Source: Ligilactobacillus aviarius
GTDB lineage: Bacteria; Bacillota; Bacilli; Lactobacillales; Lactobacillaceae
Length of the DNA: 64,000 nt
Reading direction: 5' to 3'
Assembly: GCF_001654615.1 (NCBI RefSeq)
Contig: NZ_LWUD01000051.1
Location: forward strand, 124,001 to 188,000
Shown: positions 37,945 to 46,981 of the stretch, piece after piece
How the letters are laid out: each line of letters opens with the position of its first letter
Numbering within the stretch: the stretch's first letter is position 1
Made by a program: the position numbers and the translations under genes
Notes under the pieces: model-generated
What the model was told of the DNA's origin: nothing
Seen by the model: only the letters and a program-made list of their open reading frames with translations
The model's database searches: none

Positions 37945-37973
37945 TTGCAATCACACCTTATGTATGATAATTT
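37945..37973 (+). promoter_or_regulatory. Promoter of rpmB
   Basis: TTGCAA (37945-37950) and TAATTT (37968-37973), 17 bp apart, with TGA before the -10, about 60 nt before the start codon. Confidence 0.6.
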
Positions 37974-38033
37974 AGTCTAGTGAATAAAGAATCTTTATTT
38001 TTAAGATCGTAAAGGTAAAGGAGGGAAATCAAA

Positions 38034-38219
38034 ATGGCTAAAGATTTTGTAACCGGTCGGAAGACAACTTTCGGCAAGAAGCGTTCACACGCTTTGAACC
38101 AAACAAACCGTAGCTGGAAGCCAAACTTGCAAAAGGTTCGCATCTTAGTTGATGGTAAGCCAAAGAAGGTTTGGGTTTCTGCTCGTGCCTTGAAATCAGG
38201 TAAGGTTACTCGTGTTTAA
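38034..38219 (+). CDS. rpmB: Ribosomal protein L28
   Basis: A 61-residue 50S protein; [35 protein letters not shown] is the usual L28 pattern. There are no zinc-binding Cys pairs, so this is the Cys-less form. AAAGGAGGG precedes the ATG. It is a single-gene plus-strand unit, divergent from asp23 and convergent with thiN, as in most lactobacilli. Confidence 0.97.
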   Translation: MAKDFVTGRKTTFGKKRSHALNQTNRSWKPNLQKVRILVDGKPKKVWVSARALKSGKVTRV

Positions 38220-38228
38220 TTAAAGACG

Positions 38229-38267
38229 AAAAAACAGGATGGACAATGTTGTCCATCCTGTTTTTTT
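38229..38267. terminator. Bidirectional terminator between rpmB and thiN
   Basis: A perfect 14-bp stem (AAACAGGATGGACA against TGTCCATCCTGTTT) with a 4-nt loop and T-runs on both sides serves convergent rpmB and thiN. Confidence 0.95.
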
Positions 38268-38907
38268 AGTCACAACTTTGAACCGTCATTAAAATTCCCT
38301 GTTCAAAACTAAAGGTTGCCTTCTCACCAACAAATTCATTACTTGACAGTGCAACTGGAAAATCAAAATCGGTCCGTTGCAGCTGATACTTTTCATCTGG
38401 AAGGACCAACCCGTCAACCGCTGTTAACGGAATAAATGCCAAATACTTCATTTGCGGATTCCGCTTAAGCTGGTGGCGTCCCGGTTTGAAAAAGCGAATT
38501 TCATTCCACCGATCAATGATCGTGATTCGTTCAACCTGTTTCCGATACTCCGGTTTCAAAATAAAAAACAAGTTTGCCAGCAGCTGATCCATGCGTGCAC
38601 CGGTTGCCCCATAAAGATTAAGCTGGTCAATTGTGTAATGCGCAAACAAATATCTTAATGCCAACTCCGTATCCGTAATATCATCCTTTAACGGCCGGTA
38701 AACGAATTGGTGACTTTGACTTTTAACCTGCAACCGTTCTGCAGCAGTCGCCGTGTCAAAATCGCCAATTGCAAGGATCGGGTTAATTCCATGATTGATC
38801 AATTCAACTGCACCGTAATCAACCCCGCACCACTGTTCATCTTTTTGTTCAAAAATCGTTTGCGGAACGCATGCAAGCGGTCCCCCAGTTAAAACATTGA
38901 CCTTCAT
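38266..38907 (-). CDS. thiN: Thiamine pyrophosphokinase
   Basis: A 213-residue enzyme that makes thiamine pyrophosphate from thiamine and ATP. It shows GVDYGAVELINHGINPILAIGDFDTA, the RPLKDDITDTELALRYL active-site Asp cluster and GATGARMDQLLANL. TPP is the cofactor of the PDH E1 encoded in this window. It lies 12 nt after rsgA; the ribulose-phosphate epimerase gene that usually separates them is absent. Confidence 0.95.
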   Translation of the reverse strand: MKVNVLTGGPLACVPQTIFEQKDEQWCGVDYGAVELINHGINPILAIGDFDTATAAERLQVKSQSHQFVYRPLKDDITDTELALRYLFAHYTIDQLNLYGATGARMDQLLANLFFILKPEYRKQVERITIIDRWNEIRFFKPGRHQLKRNPQMKYLAFIPLTAVDGLVLPDEKYQLQRTDFDFPVALSSNEFVGEKATFSFEQGILMTVQSCD

Positions 38908-38919
38908 CGCAATCCTTCC

Positions 38920-39786
38920 TTAATAACGCGGTTTGCGTTCCAAAATCATTTGATGAAATTGCAAGTAATTTTCATACCGGGACTTCAAAATCTCGCCGTT
39001 CGCTACCGCTTCTTTAACCGCACAGTGCGGTTCATTCACGTGCAAACAGCCACGATACTTGCACTGATCACGATATGCAACGAAATCCGGATAATAATTC
39101 GGTAAATCTTCCTTCGCAATTTCAAGTAAGTCAAATGACGAAAAGCCCGGCGTATCCGCAATTAAATTATGCTCGATCTCCATTAATGTTACCTTTCGGG
39201 TCGTGTGTTTCCCCCGACTTAATGCTTTCGAGATCTCACCGGTTTCCAGTTTCAAATCCGGATTTAATTGATTTAGTAAAGTCGATTTCCCCGCACCGGT
39301 CTGCCCCATTACAACGATCACCTGATCTTGAAGATCGCGCAGAAGCTTTTGCGGGGCGTTGTTTCCGGCAACTTCAACCGGGTAGTACTTTTGATAATAA
39401 TCGATCACCAGTTGCATGGCGGCCTGCTGGTCTGCATTTAACAGGTCCCACTTTGAAAAATACAGAAGCGGGTCGATTTGATTAGCAGCCAGCATAATTA
39501 ATTGCCGGTCCAGTAAATTACTCGAAAAATCTGGCTCCACGCACGCCGAAACAACAATTGCATCGTCGACGTTCGCAATCGGCGGCCGGACCAATTGATT
39601 CTTCCGCGGATCAATTTTTAATAAATAGCCGCCATCCTTTTCAACTTTAAATTCAACCCAGTCACCGACTAAAGGTGATTGTTTGCGTTTGCGAAATACC
39701 CCGCGCGCCCGGGTCCGGTATTCCGCCCCATCAGCAGTTACCACATCATAGTAACCGCTTAAAGATTGCCTAATTTGGCCTTTCAA
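38920..39786 (-). CDS. rsgA: Ribosome small subunit GTPase RsgA
   Basis: A 288-residue circularly permuted GTPase that checks late 30S maturation. An OB domain comes first, then the permuted G domain (YFSKWDLL; GQTGAGKSTLLNQL; DTPGFSSFDL), and the zinc-binding tail with C-x4-C-x-H-x5-C (CKYRGCLHVNEPHC). It follows prkC by 18 nt. Confidence 0.97.
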   Translation of the reverse strand: MKGQIRQSLSGYYDVVTADGAEYRTRARGVFRKRKQSPLVGDWVEFKVEKDGGYLLKIDPRKNQLVRPPIANVDDAIVVSACVEPDFSSNLLDRQLIMLAANQIDPLLYFSKWDLLNADQQAAMQLVIDYYQKYYPVEVAGNNAPQKLLRDLQDQVIVVMGQTGAGKSTLLNQLNPDLKLETGEISKALSRGKHTTRKVTLMEIEHNLIADTPGFSSFDLLEIAKEDLPNYYPDFVAYRDQCKYRGCLHVNEPHCAVKEAVANGEILKSRYENYLQFHQMILERKPRY

Positions 39787-39804
39787 TAATCTTTATCCTT
39801 TCAT

Positions 39805-41514
39805 TTAACTCTGACTTGTTGCGGAGTTATTATTCCCGTTTTCTGAATTATTATTCGGTCCAAGCGATAACGTTACGATCACCTGCGAACCAGCCTTAAC
39901 GGTCGTATTTGCCTTTGGATTTTGCGAAATCACTTGTCCCTTTGGCACCGTATTTGAATACTGTTGTTCAAAAATAATCGTAATGTTATGTTCTTGGGCA
40001 TAGTCGATCACACTTTTCTGCGTGTAACCCGTCAAATCACGAATCTTAAACGTTTGAACCCCTTCACTGACCGTAAAGGTAACCGGAAGCTGATACAAAC
40101 TGACCTTCATTGACGGATCAATGCTTTGACTAACGATCTGACCTGCCGGATACTTGTTTGAATACGTCGTTTCCTTATCCACAAGGACGCCCTTCGCCTT
40201 CAACTTTTTCCGAACCTGATCAAAGTTTTGTCCAATATATGATCCAAATTTAGTTTTTAACGGCCCTTTTGAAATCACAATGTTGACCTTCGAATTCCGG
40301 CTAACCGTCGTTTCGCGCGCTGGATCACTACTGATCGTTTGCCCTTTCAAATACGAACTACTGTATTCATACCGCTTTTTACCAAGTTTAAGGTTATTGC
40401 TCAACAAAACTTCCTGGGCTTCACGCACGCTCATTCCACGTAAATCTGGAACCTGGACCTTCAACGACATCAGTAAGATCGTAATCACAACGATCACACC
40501 AAGCGTTCCAATCAAAAAAGCGATTGGATGCCGGCGATAGACTCGTTTTTTCTTCTGCTGCTTTGTTTTTTTCGTCTTGCGTGATCCGGTTGAAGGTTGC
40601 CGCTTGGATGATTCGGTCGTCGGAATGACCAACGTTTTCGTTTCAGCGTCATCTTCCGTTGGGACTTCCCATTTCGGTTCGTTTTTCCGCACCGGTAATA
40701 ACGCCGTTTTTAAATCCCGCGCCATTGTTTCGGCATCCGGATAACGGTCTTTCAGCTTTTTTGCCGTTGCATGCAAAATAACATTTTCCAATGCTTGCGG
40801 AACCTTGGGATTGATTTTCCGTGCTGACGGCAAATTATCCCGGTAATGTTTAACCGCAATTGAAACCGCCGTTTGCCCTTCAAACGGAACCTTTCCGGTC
40901 AAAAGTTCAAACAGGATAATTCCAAGTGAATAAATATCAGATTGCTTCGTGATGATCGATCCACGGGCCTGTTCAGGTGAAATGTAATGAACAGACCCAA
41001 TCATGGTATTCGTTTTCGTAATCGTTGCCGATTCCATTGCCGCAATTGAAATTCCAAAATCCGTAACCTTAACCTTGCCGTAATTGTCGATCAAAATGTT
41101 TTGCGGCTTCAGATCCCGGTGAATAATACCGATTCGATGGGCACTTTCAACTGCCGAGAGAATCTGCTCCATAATATCAACCACTTTTTCGCATGATAGC
41201 GGATAGTGTTCTTTTAAATACGTCTTTAAATCCGTCCCCTTAACGTATTCCATGATCAGGTACGGCACCCCATGATCATTACCAAAATCATAGATTTGGA
41301 CAATGTGCGGATTATCAAGTTTTGTTAATGAATTCGCTTCTTTATGGAAACGTTCAACGGAACGCGGATCATCCTGCAAATCAAACCGCAACATTTTAAG
41401 GGTCACGCGGCGCTTTTGAACAAGATCTTCGGCTTCATATACATTTGCCATGCCGCCTTCACCAAGTGAACGAATAATGCGGTACCGTTTACCAACTTCA
41501 TATCCTACTCGCAT
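39805..41514 (-). CDS. prkC: PASTA-domain Ser/Thr protein kinase
   Basis: A 569-residue membrane kinase that senses cell-wall fragments or lipid II. The kinase domain spans about 10-275: glycine loop LGEGGMANVYEAED, Lys40, HRDLKPQNIL and DFGIS. A basic linker leads to one membrane helix near 340-362. Three extracellular PASTA repeats follow (starting near 365, 433 and 501) and then an Asn/Ser-rich tail. It overlaps prpC by 10 nt, the usual kinase-phosphatase pair. Confidence 0.97.
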   Translation of the reverse strand: MRVGYEVGKRYRIIRSLGEGGMANVYEAEDLVQKRRVTLKMLRFDLQDDPRSVERFHKEANSLTKLDNPHIVQIYDFGNDHGVPYLIMEYVKGTDLKTYLKEHYPLSCEKVVDIMEQILSAVESAHRIGIIHRDLKPQNILIDNYGKVKVTDFGISIAAMESATITKTNTMIGSVHYISPEQARGSIITKQSDIYSLGIILFELLTGKVPFEGQTAVSIAVKHYRDNLPSARKINPKVPQALENVILHATAKKLKDRYPDAETMARDLKTALLPVRKNEPKWEVPTEDDAETKTLVIPTTESSKRQPSTGSRKTKKTKQQKKKRVYRRHPIAFLIGTLGVIVVITILLMSLKVQVPDLRGMSVREAQEVLLSNNLKLGKKRYEYSSSYLKGQTISSDPARETTVSRNSKVNIVISKGPLKTKFGSYIGQNFDQVRKKLKAKGVLVDKETTYSNKYPAGQIVSQSIDPSMKVSLYQLPVTFTVSEGVQTFKIRDLTGYTQKSVIDYAQEHNITIIFEQQYSNTVPKGQVISQNPKANTTVKAGSQVIVTLSLGPNNNSENGNNNSATSQS

Positions 41515-42257
41515 CGCCGTTCACCACTTTCGTCTGCCGCAACCAAAAGAGCAGTAATGTTATCATCGCCACCGTTGACCCGTGCTTGGGTGATTAGTTG
41601 CTGGCATTTTTCTTCAAGCGAACCCGGAGCCGTTAAAATCGCTTTGATTTTAGCCTCTGCCACCAGTTTGGAAAGCCCGTCAGTACACAGTAAGAATAAA
41701 TCGTGTGGTTCAACCTTCAACGCATAATGATCCATTTGGGCATCGTGATTGATTCCCAGGGTTTTAACGATTACGTTTTTTTGCGGATGGTTAGCTGCTT
41801 CTTCCTTCGTGATTGCACCCTGTTTGATCAACTCATTGACAAGCGAATGATCCCGCGAAATTTGCTGTAACTCATTATTTCGCAACCGGTAGCCCCGGCT
41901 GTCTCCAATATTTGCAATAATGCAGTTTTCCGAATCGATCAGAATCAAGACTAACGTTGACCCCATTCCTTCAAGATCCGGGTACTGCTTACCTTTCTGG
42001 ATCAAAAGATCATTTTCAACTTGAACCTGCTTTTGCAACCACTCATAAGCCTGGGCAACCGTTTCAAATGACGATTCTTCAAACAGGTAACCGAGATGCT
42101 GAACGATCATTGCCGATGCAACGTCGCCGCCACGATTGCCGCCAATTCCATCAGCAACTAATCCTAAAGTAATTTGTTTTTGATTTTGATACAGTCCGAC
42201 CGAGTCTTCATTGACCTTGCGAACCTTGCCAATATCACTTAAAAATGAACTTTTCAA
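41505..42257 (-). CDS. prpC: PP2C-type protein phosphatase
   Basis: A 250-residue metal-dependent Ser/Thr phosphatase that opposes PrkC. Motifs: VRKVNEDSVGLY, ADGIGGNRGGDVAS with the metal-binding Asp, ANIGDSRGYRL, and LLCTDGLSKLV plus GGDDNITALLV. It lies between rsmB and prkC, overlapping the latter. Confidence 0.97.
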   Translation of the reverse strand: MKSSFLSDIGKVRKVNEDSVGLYQNQKQITLGLVADGIGGNRGGDVASAMIVQHLGYLFEESSFETVAQAYEWLQKQVQVENDLLIQKGKQYPDLEGMGSTLVLILIDSENCIIANIGDSRGYRLRNNELQQISRDHSLVNELIKQGAITKEEAANHPQKNVIVKTLGINHDAQMDHYALKVEPHDLFLLCTDGLSKLVAEAKIKAILTAPGSLEEKCQQLITQARVNGGDDNITALLVAADESGERRCE

Positions 42258-42265
42258 AATTGCAC

Positions 42266-43603
42266 CTACTTTTTCACCAGCGTTGCAATAAAGAATCCAT
42301 CCGAACCGAAATCGTCCGGATAGATCGTTAATCCAAGCGCTGACCGTTGATCCTTAACATTCTTTTTCGTCTGTGTTTTAACCTGTTCGAAATCCGGATG
42401 CTGTTTCAAAAATTGATCAACAACCGTTTGATTTTCCGATGGTAAGATCGTGCACGTACTATACGTTAATTTTCCCTGTGATTTTAATGTCGGCGCAACG
42501 GCGTCTAAAATCTGCAACTGGATCTGGGCCAGTTGATGCGAATCCTGCAACGTTTTTTCATAACGAACTTCTGGTTTTCGCCGCAACAATCCGATTCCAG
42601 AACACGGCGCATCAACTAAAATCTGATCAAACCGTGCATTTCCAAGTTTTCCGGCTTGGCGGGCATCCAAAAGTTGAGGATCAATAACGTTCTCAACTCC
42701 GAGCCGCTCTGCATTGTGTTGAATCAATTTTAGTTTGTGTTGATGAATATCAAGCGCAACGACCTTTCCTTGACCGGCAAGTGCAGTTGCAATTTGGGTT
42801 GTTTTTCCGCCGGGAGCAGCACATGCATCCAAAACACTTTGACCGGGTTGAACATCCATTGACTCAACCGCTAACATTGCACTTTCATCCTGAATAATAA
42901 AGTCGCCCTGCTTGAATTCGGCGGTTCCCGCTAAAAAGCCCTTTTGCGCAACCAACCCAGCAGCAGCGATTTCACTTGGAGACGTTGGGATTCCTTCCTT
43001 TTCAAGTTGAGCTTGTAGTTCTGCACCCTTGATTTTCCCAGTGTTCACCCGTAAACTGTCATGCGGCGTTTGGTTAACGGCCCGCGCAATTTGGGTTGTT
43101 TTCTCAAGCCCGACCTTTGAAATCAATTGCTCAATGATCCATTGCGGGATACTTTCTTCAACTGATAACTGTTGAGCGCCCGTTAAATCGTCAAAATTAC
43201 GCAATCCATTCCGTTTGATCGCATGCAAAACACCCGTCACAAATTTACGTGTTCCGGCATGGCCTTTAACCTTTGCAATTTCAATTGTTTCATTAAAGAT
43301 CGCATGGTCCGGAACCTTGTCTAAATACTGCATTTGATAAATCGCTAATAAAAGCAATTCCCAAACCCATGGGTCAACTTTTTTCTTATTTTTAATAAAC
43401 GGTTCAAGCCAATATTCCAACGTTAAGCGATGCTGCAAGCAACCGTACACAAGTGTCGTCAACAAATTGGCATCGGCCCGTGATAATCGGTTTTGCCGAA
43501 TCACATCATTTAAAGCAATGTTTGAATACGTCCTGTGCTTTCGAATCCGCAAAAGCAGATCCAGGGCTAAAAAGCGCGGCGTCTGTTTAATCGTTTTCTT
43601 CAT
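42266..43603 (-). CDS. rsmB: 16S rRNA (cytosine967-C5)-methyltransferase
   Basis: A 445-residue RsmB/Sun enzyme. A NusB-like N-terminal domain (RFLALDLLLRIRKHRTYSNIALNDV) precedes the AdoMet-dependent core with DACAAPGGKTTQIA, the catalytic Cys in VDAPCSGIGLLRRKPE and the second Cys in TYSTCTILPSEN. It overlaps fmt by 17 nt. Confidence 0.97.
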   Translation of the reverse strand: MKKTIKQTPRFLALDLLLRIRKHRTYSNIALNDVIRQNRLSRADANLLTTLVYGCLQHRLTLEYWLEPFIKNKKKVDPWVWELLLLAIYQMQYLDKVPDHAIFNETIEIAKVKGHAGTRKFVTGVLHAIKRNGLRNFDDLTGAQQLSVEESIPQWIIEQLISKVGLEKTTQIARAVNQTPHDSLRVNTGKIKGAELQAQLEKEGIPTSPSEIAAAGLVAQKGFLAGTAEFKQGDFIIQDESAMLAVESMDVQPGQSVLDACAAPGGKTTQIATALAGQGKVVALDIHQHKLKLIQHNAERLGVENVIDPQLLDARQAGKLGNARFDQILVDAPCSGIGLLRRKPEVRYEKTLQDSHQLAQIQLQILDAVAPTLKSQGKLTYSTCTILPSENQTVVDQFLKQHPDFEQVKTQTKKNVKDQRSALGLTIYPDDFGSDGFFIATLVKK

Positions 43604-44546
43604 TGATCAATTCCTGTCCTGCTTTAATTCCTTGGCCAACCCCATTCAAATATGCCGTAATATCCATTTGCGGTTTCCCAGCCGGCTGAATTCGATTGAT
43701 TTGATAAACTGTTCCATCCGCTGCAGCAACTTTTAATTGATGCTTGCCAACTTCAACCACAGCTCCTACGGGAAGATCTGTTTGTTCATCCAACACCGTT
43801 ACGTCCCAGATCTTGGTCCGTTTTCCTTTGAAGGAACTGAAATATGCTCCTGGAGCGGGACGAAGAGCGCGAACCTGCCAATCAATTTGGTGAGCAGTTT
43901 GCTTTAAATGCAATTCTTCTTCTTCAGGACTGATCGTTGGTGAAAAGACAACTTCATCTTCATTTTGAGCAACCGGATGAATGTTGCCTGCAATTAAATC
44001 AGGAAGAAGTTGCAATAAAGTATCCCGCCCAAGATCACTCATTTTTTCAAAAATTGAGCCCGCATCATCATTTGACGTGATCGGCATTTCAGCCTGTTTC
44101 AGAATATCACCGGCATCCATTTTCTTTACCATGTAAATAATCGAAACGCCCGTTTTTGAATCGCCATTCATAATGGCATGCTGAATCGGGGCCCCGCCAC
44201 GATACTTTGGCAAAAGTGATCCGTGAACATTCACGGCCGCAATTTTCGCCGCATTGATCAACTTCATTGGTAAAAATTGGCCAAACGCTGCCGTGACGAT
44301 CAAGTCCGGTTGAAGATCGATCACCCGTTGACATTCCGGACTGCCTGAAATTTTTTCCGGTTGAAGAACTTCAATTCCATGGTCCAAAGCAACCTTTTTT
44401 ACCGGTGTCGGGGTCAAAACGTGTTTCCGTCCGACCCGCCGGTCTGGTTGGGTCACAACGGCCTTTACATCATACCCAGCATCGATCACGCCAGCTAAAA
44501 TGTTGGCAGCAAAGTCGGGGGTTCCCATAAATACAATTGATGTCAT
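43587..44546 (-). CDS. fmt: Methionyl-tRNA formyltransferase
   Basis: A 319-residue enzyme that formylates initiator Met-tRNA. MTSIVFMGTPDFAANILAG is the N-terminus; VNVHGSLLPKYRGGAPIQHAIMNGDSKTGV is the 10-formyl-THF active-site stretch with the catalytic Asn/His/Asp. It is 16 nt after priA. Confidence 0.98.
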   Translation of the reverse strand: MTSIVFMGTPDFAANILAGVIDAGYDVKAVVTQPDRRVGRKHVLTPTPVKKVALDHGIEVLQPEKISGSPECQRVIDLQPDLIVTAAFGQFLPMKLINAAKIAAVNVHGSLLPKYRGGAPIQHAIMNGDSKTGVSIIYMVKKMDAGDILKQAEMPITSNDDAGSIFEKMSDLGRDTLLQLLPDLIAGNIHPVAQNEDEVVFSPTISPEEEELHLKQTAHQIDWQVRALRPAPGAYFSSFKGKRTKIWDVTVLDEQTDLPVGAVVEVGKHQLKVAAADGTVYQINRIQPAGKPQMDITAYLNGVGQGIKAGQELINEEND

Positions 44547-44562
44547 TCATTTCACTCCTCAA

Positions 44563-46980
44563 TTAAATAAAGTTCATCGGATCGCGATCAATTACGATTT
44601 GCAATCCGTTTCGTTCTTCTTTTTGACTGGTTAATAATAAGTTTTGAAGATATTTTTCAAGTTGTGGTTCATTTTTATATTTAATTACTAATTGGTAATA
44701 ATACCGGTTATTGATCCGCATAATTGACTGCGGTGTCGGCCCCAAAATCACGGCTTTTTGAGACAAATAATTGACGACCTCACCGCGAATTTGGAACATT
44801 TTTTGCGCCGCATCCGCTTCCGTTCGCGCACTTGCAGTAATTTGAATCGTATAGTAATACGGTGGATATCCACCTTGATGCCGAACCTGCATTTCTTTTC
44901 CGAAAAAATGTTCATAATCTTGCCGCTGGGCATACTGAATAGCATAGTGATCCGGATTGTATGTCTGAATCAAAACATTGCCTTCTTTTTCAGCCCGGCC
45001 GGCACGCCCACTTACCTGGGTCAAAAGTTGAAATGTGCGTTCACTTGCCCGAAAATCCGGCAATCCCAGCGAAGTATCGGCATTTAACACTCCCACAAGC
45101 GTTACGTTGGGAAAATCAAGCCCCTTGGCAATCATTTGAGTTCCAAGCAAAATGTCTGCATGATGCTTGCCAAATTCATCTAAGATTCGTTCATGCGCTC
45201 CTTTGCGCCGGGTCGTATCAACATCCATGCGTAAGATCCGGGCAGTTGGGAAAAGTTCAGTCAATTCCTTTTCAACCCGTTGCGTGCCGGTTCCAAAATA
45301 CCGGACTGCCTTGCTGTGACAATTCGGACAAACTTGCGGAACCGGTTCTTCATGGCCGCAATAATGACACTTTAATGAATTCGTATCTTTATGATACGTC
45401 AATGAAATATCACAGTTCGGACACTTGATCACTTCACCGCATTCGCGACACATCAAAAATGAAGAATATCCTCTTCGGTTTAACATTAAAACAACTTGTT
45501 CATTCAACGCAAGTTTTTTCTGAATCTCAGTTGCCAATTCTTGGGAAATATCTGTCGTTGGCGCATAGCGGCCTGCCTGCCGCATATCAACTAATTGAAC
45601 ATGCGGCAAATCCTTCCCGTTAATCCGCTTCGTCAATCGTAACCATTGGTAAACGCCCTTTTGCGCCCGTGCCCGGGATTCAAGCGATGGCGTTGCACTT
45701 CCAAGAACAACTGGACAATGGTGATATTGGCCGCGCCACTGGGCAACATCGCGCGCATGATACCGCGGCATGTCCTCCTGTTTGTAACTTGTTTCATGCT
45801 CTTCATCCATGATAATGACGCCCAGATTTTTGATCGGTGCAAAAATTGCTGAGCGGGCGCCAACAACGACTTGAGCATCGCCCTTTTCAATCCGACGCCA
45901 TTCGTCATATCGTTCACCGTCGGATAATGCACTGTGTAAAAGCGCAACCTGATCGCCAAACCGGGCTTTGAATTGCCGTACGATTTGCGGGGTCAACGAA
46001 ATTTCCGGAACAAGCATTAAAGCTGATTTGCCCTGCGCAAGCGCATGCTGAATGATCTGCAAATAAACTTCAGTTTTGCCGCTCCCCGTTACTCCTTCAA
46101 GTAAAAAGGTTGCTGCTTGTTTTCCGTCAATTGCCTGATCAACCGCATTCGTCGCCTTGGCCTGTTCAGCAGTCAACTTTTTGGGCGTCGACGGTTGGAC
46201 CTGGTCAATTTGATATGGATTACGGTACTTTTCAATTTGATACCGGGTAATCCATCCTTTTTGGGCAGCCATTTTCAAGTCGCTTGCAGTAAAATTATTT
46301 TTCCGGGTCACATCACTTTGAACAAATTCTTGCTCATGATTCGTGATCAAAAAGTCAAGCAAGCGTTTCTGTTTGGCTGCATTTTTTCTTAACGTTTTCT
46401 TGGCTGTCTGCAATTCTTCGACCGTCATTTGAGCTTTAAATGCCCAAACTAACTTTGATTTTGCCCGGTCATCAACGTGATAGACAATTTCAACTTGGTT
46501 TGCCTTGCGTAACTTCTCAACTTGATTTAATTGACTTGAAGTTAACTTTTGTGGATTAAACTCAACTTCACTTTGGTGATCAAAAAGAGTGGCAAGGTCT
46601 GGGGTTATATTTTTACCGGTCAACTTAAGCGTTTTGCGGTAACTTGCCCGCATTGCATTCGGGAGCATGACTTGCAAGCAGCGAATCTTAAATGCAAACG
46701 TCCGCTGCGTCAGCCAATCTGCCATCGCCATGGCTTCATCACTTAAAACCGGATTCAAATCAATCACATCGATCACTGATTTTAATTGGTGTTCACCTGA
46801 ATATTCATCTGTCAGTCCCGTCACAAATCCCTGAATTTTCCGGTTTCCGTTACCGAATTCAACCACAACGCGCATCCCGATTTGCAAAAAGTCCTGAAAC
46901 TTTGCTGGAATTTGATAAGTAAACGGATGGTTGGTCTGCATTGCCGGAACATCGACAATTACTTCTGCATATCGACTAAT
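44563..46980 (-). CDS. priA: Primosomal protein N' (PriA), probable ATT start
   Basis: A replication-restart helicase of about 805 residues. Motifs: LLEGVTGSGKTEVYLQII (Walker A), MDEEHETSYKQEDMPRY (DEEH box), the eight-Cys zinc region (CRECGEVIKCPNC, CHYCGHEEPVPQVCPNCHS) and RAGRAEKEG. The first ATG (46941) would give MQTNHPFTY, which begins inside the conserved PriA N-terminus. The 13 codons before it read ISRYAEVIVDVPA, which belongs to the protein. Between the in-frame stop upstream and 46941 there is no ATG, GTG or TTG. ATT at 46980 sits five bases after AGGAAGG and one base after the coaBC stop, so it is the likely initiator. Confidence 0.93.
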   Translation of the reverse strand: MSRYAEVIVDVPAMQTNHPFTYQIPAKFQDFLQIGMRVVVEFGNGNRKIQGFVTGLTDEYSGEHQLKSVIDVIDLNPVLSDEAMAMADWLTQRTFAFKIRCLQVMLPNAMRASYRKTLKLTGKNITPDLATLFDHQSEVEFNPQKLTSSQLNQVEKLRKANQVEIVYHVDDRAKSKLVWAFKAQMTVEELQTAKKTLRKNAAKQKRLLDFLITNHEQEFVQSDVTRKNNFTASDLKMAAQKGWITRYQIEKYRNPYQIDQVQPSTPKKLTAEQAKATNAVDQAIDGKQAATFLLEGVTGSGKTEVYLQIIQHALAQGKSALMLVPEISLTPQIVRQFKARFGDQVALLHSALSDGERYDEWRRIEKGDAQVVVGARSAIFAPIKNLGVIIMDEEHETSYKQEDMPRYHARDVAQWRGQYHHCPVVLGSATPSLESRARAQKGVYQWLRLTKRINGKDLPHVQLVDMRQAGRYAPTTDISQELATEIQKKLALNEQVVLMLNRRGYSSFLMCRECGEVIKCPNCDISLTYHKDTNSLKCHYCGHEEPVPQVCPNCHSKAVRYFGTGTQRVEKELTELFPTARILRMDVDTTRRKGAHERILDEFGKHHADILLGTQMIAKGLDFPNVTLVGVLNADTSLGLPDFRASERTFQLLTQVSGRAGRAEKEGNVLIQTYNPDHYAIQYAQRQDYEHFFGKEMQVRHQGGYPPYYYTIQITASARTEADAAQKMFQIRGEVVNYLSQKAVILGPTPQSIMRINNRYYYQLVIKYKNEPQLEKYLQNLLLTSQKEERNGLQIVIDRDPMNFI

Positions 46981-46981
46981 T

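Noticed and set aside
44961-45428. 155-codon plus-strand frame opposite priA
   Set aside because: Antisense shadow across the helicase and zinc-binding core; no start signals.
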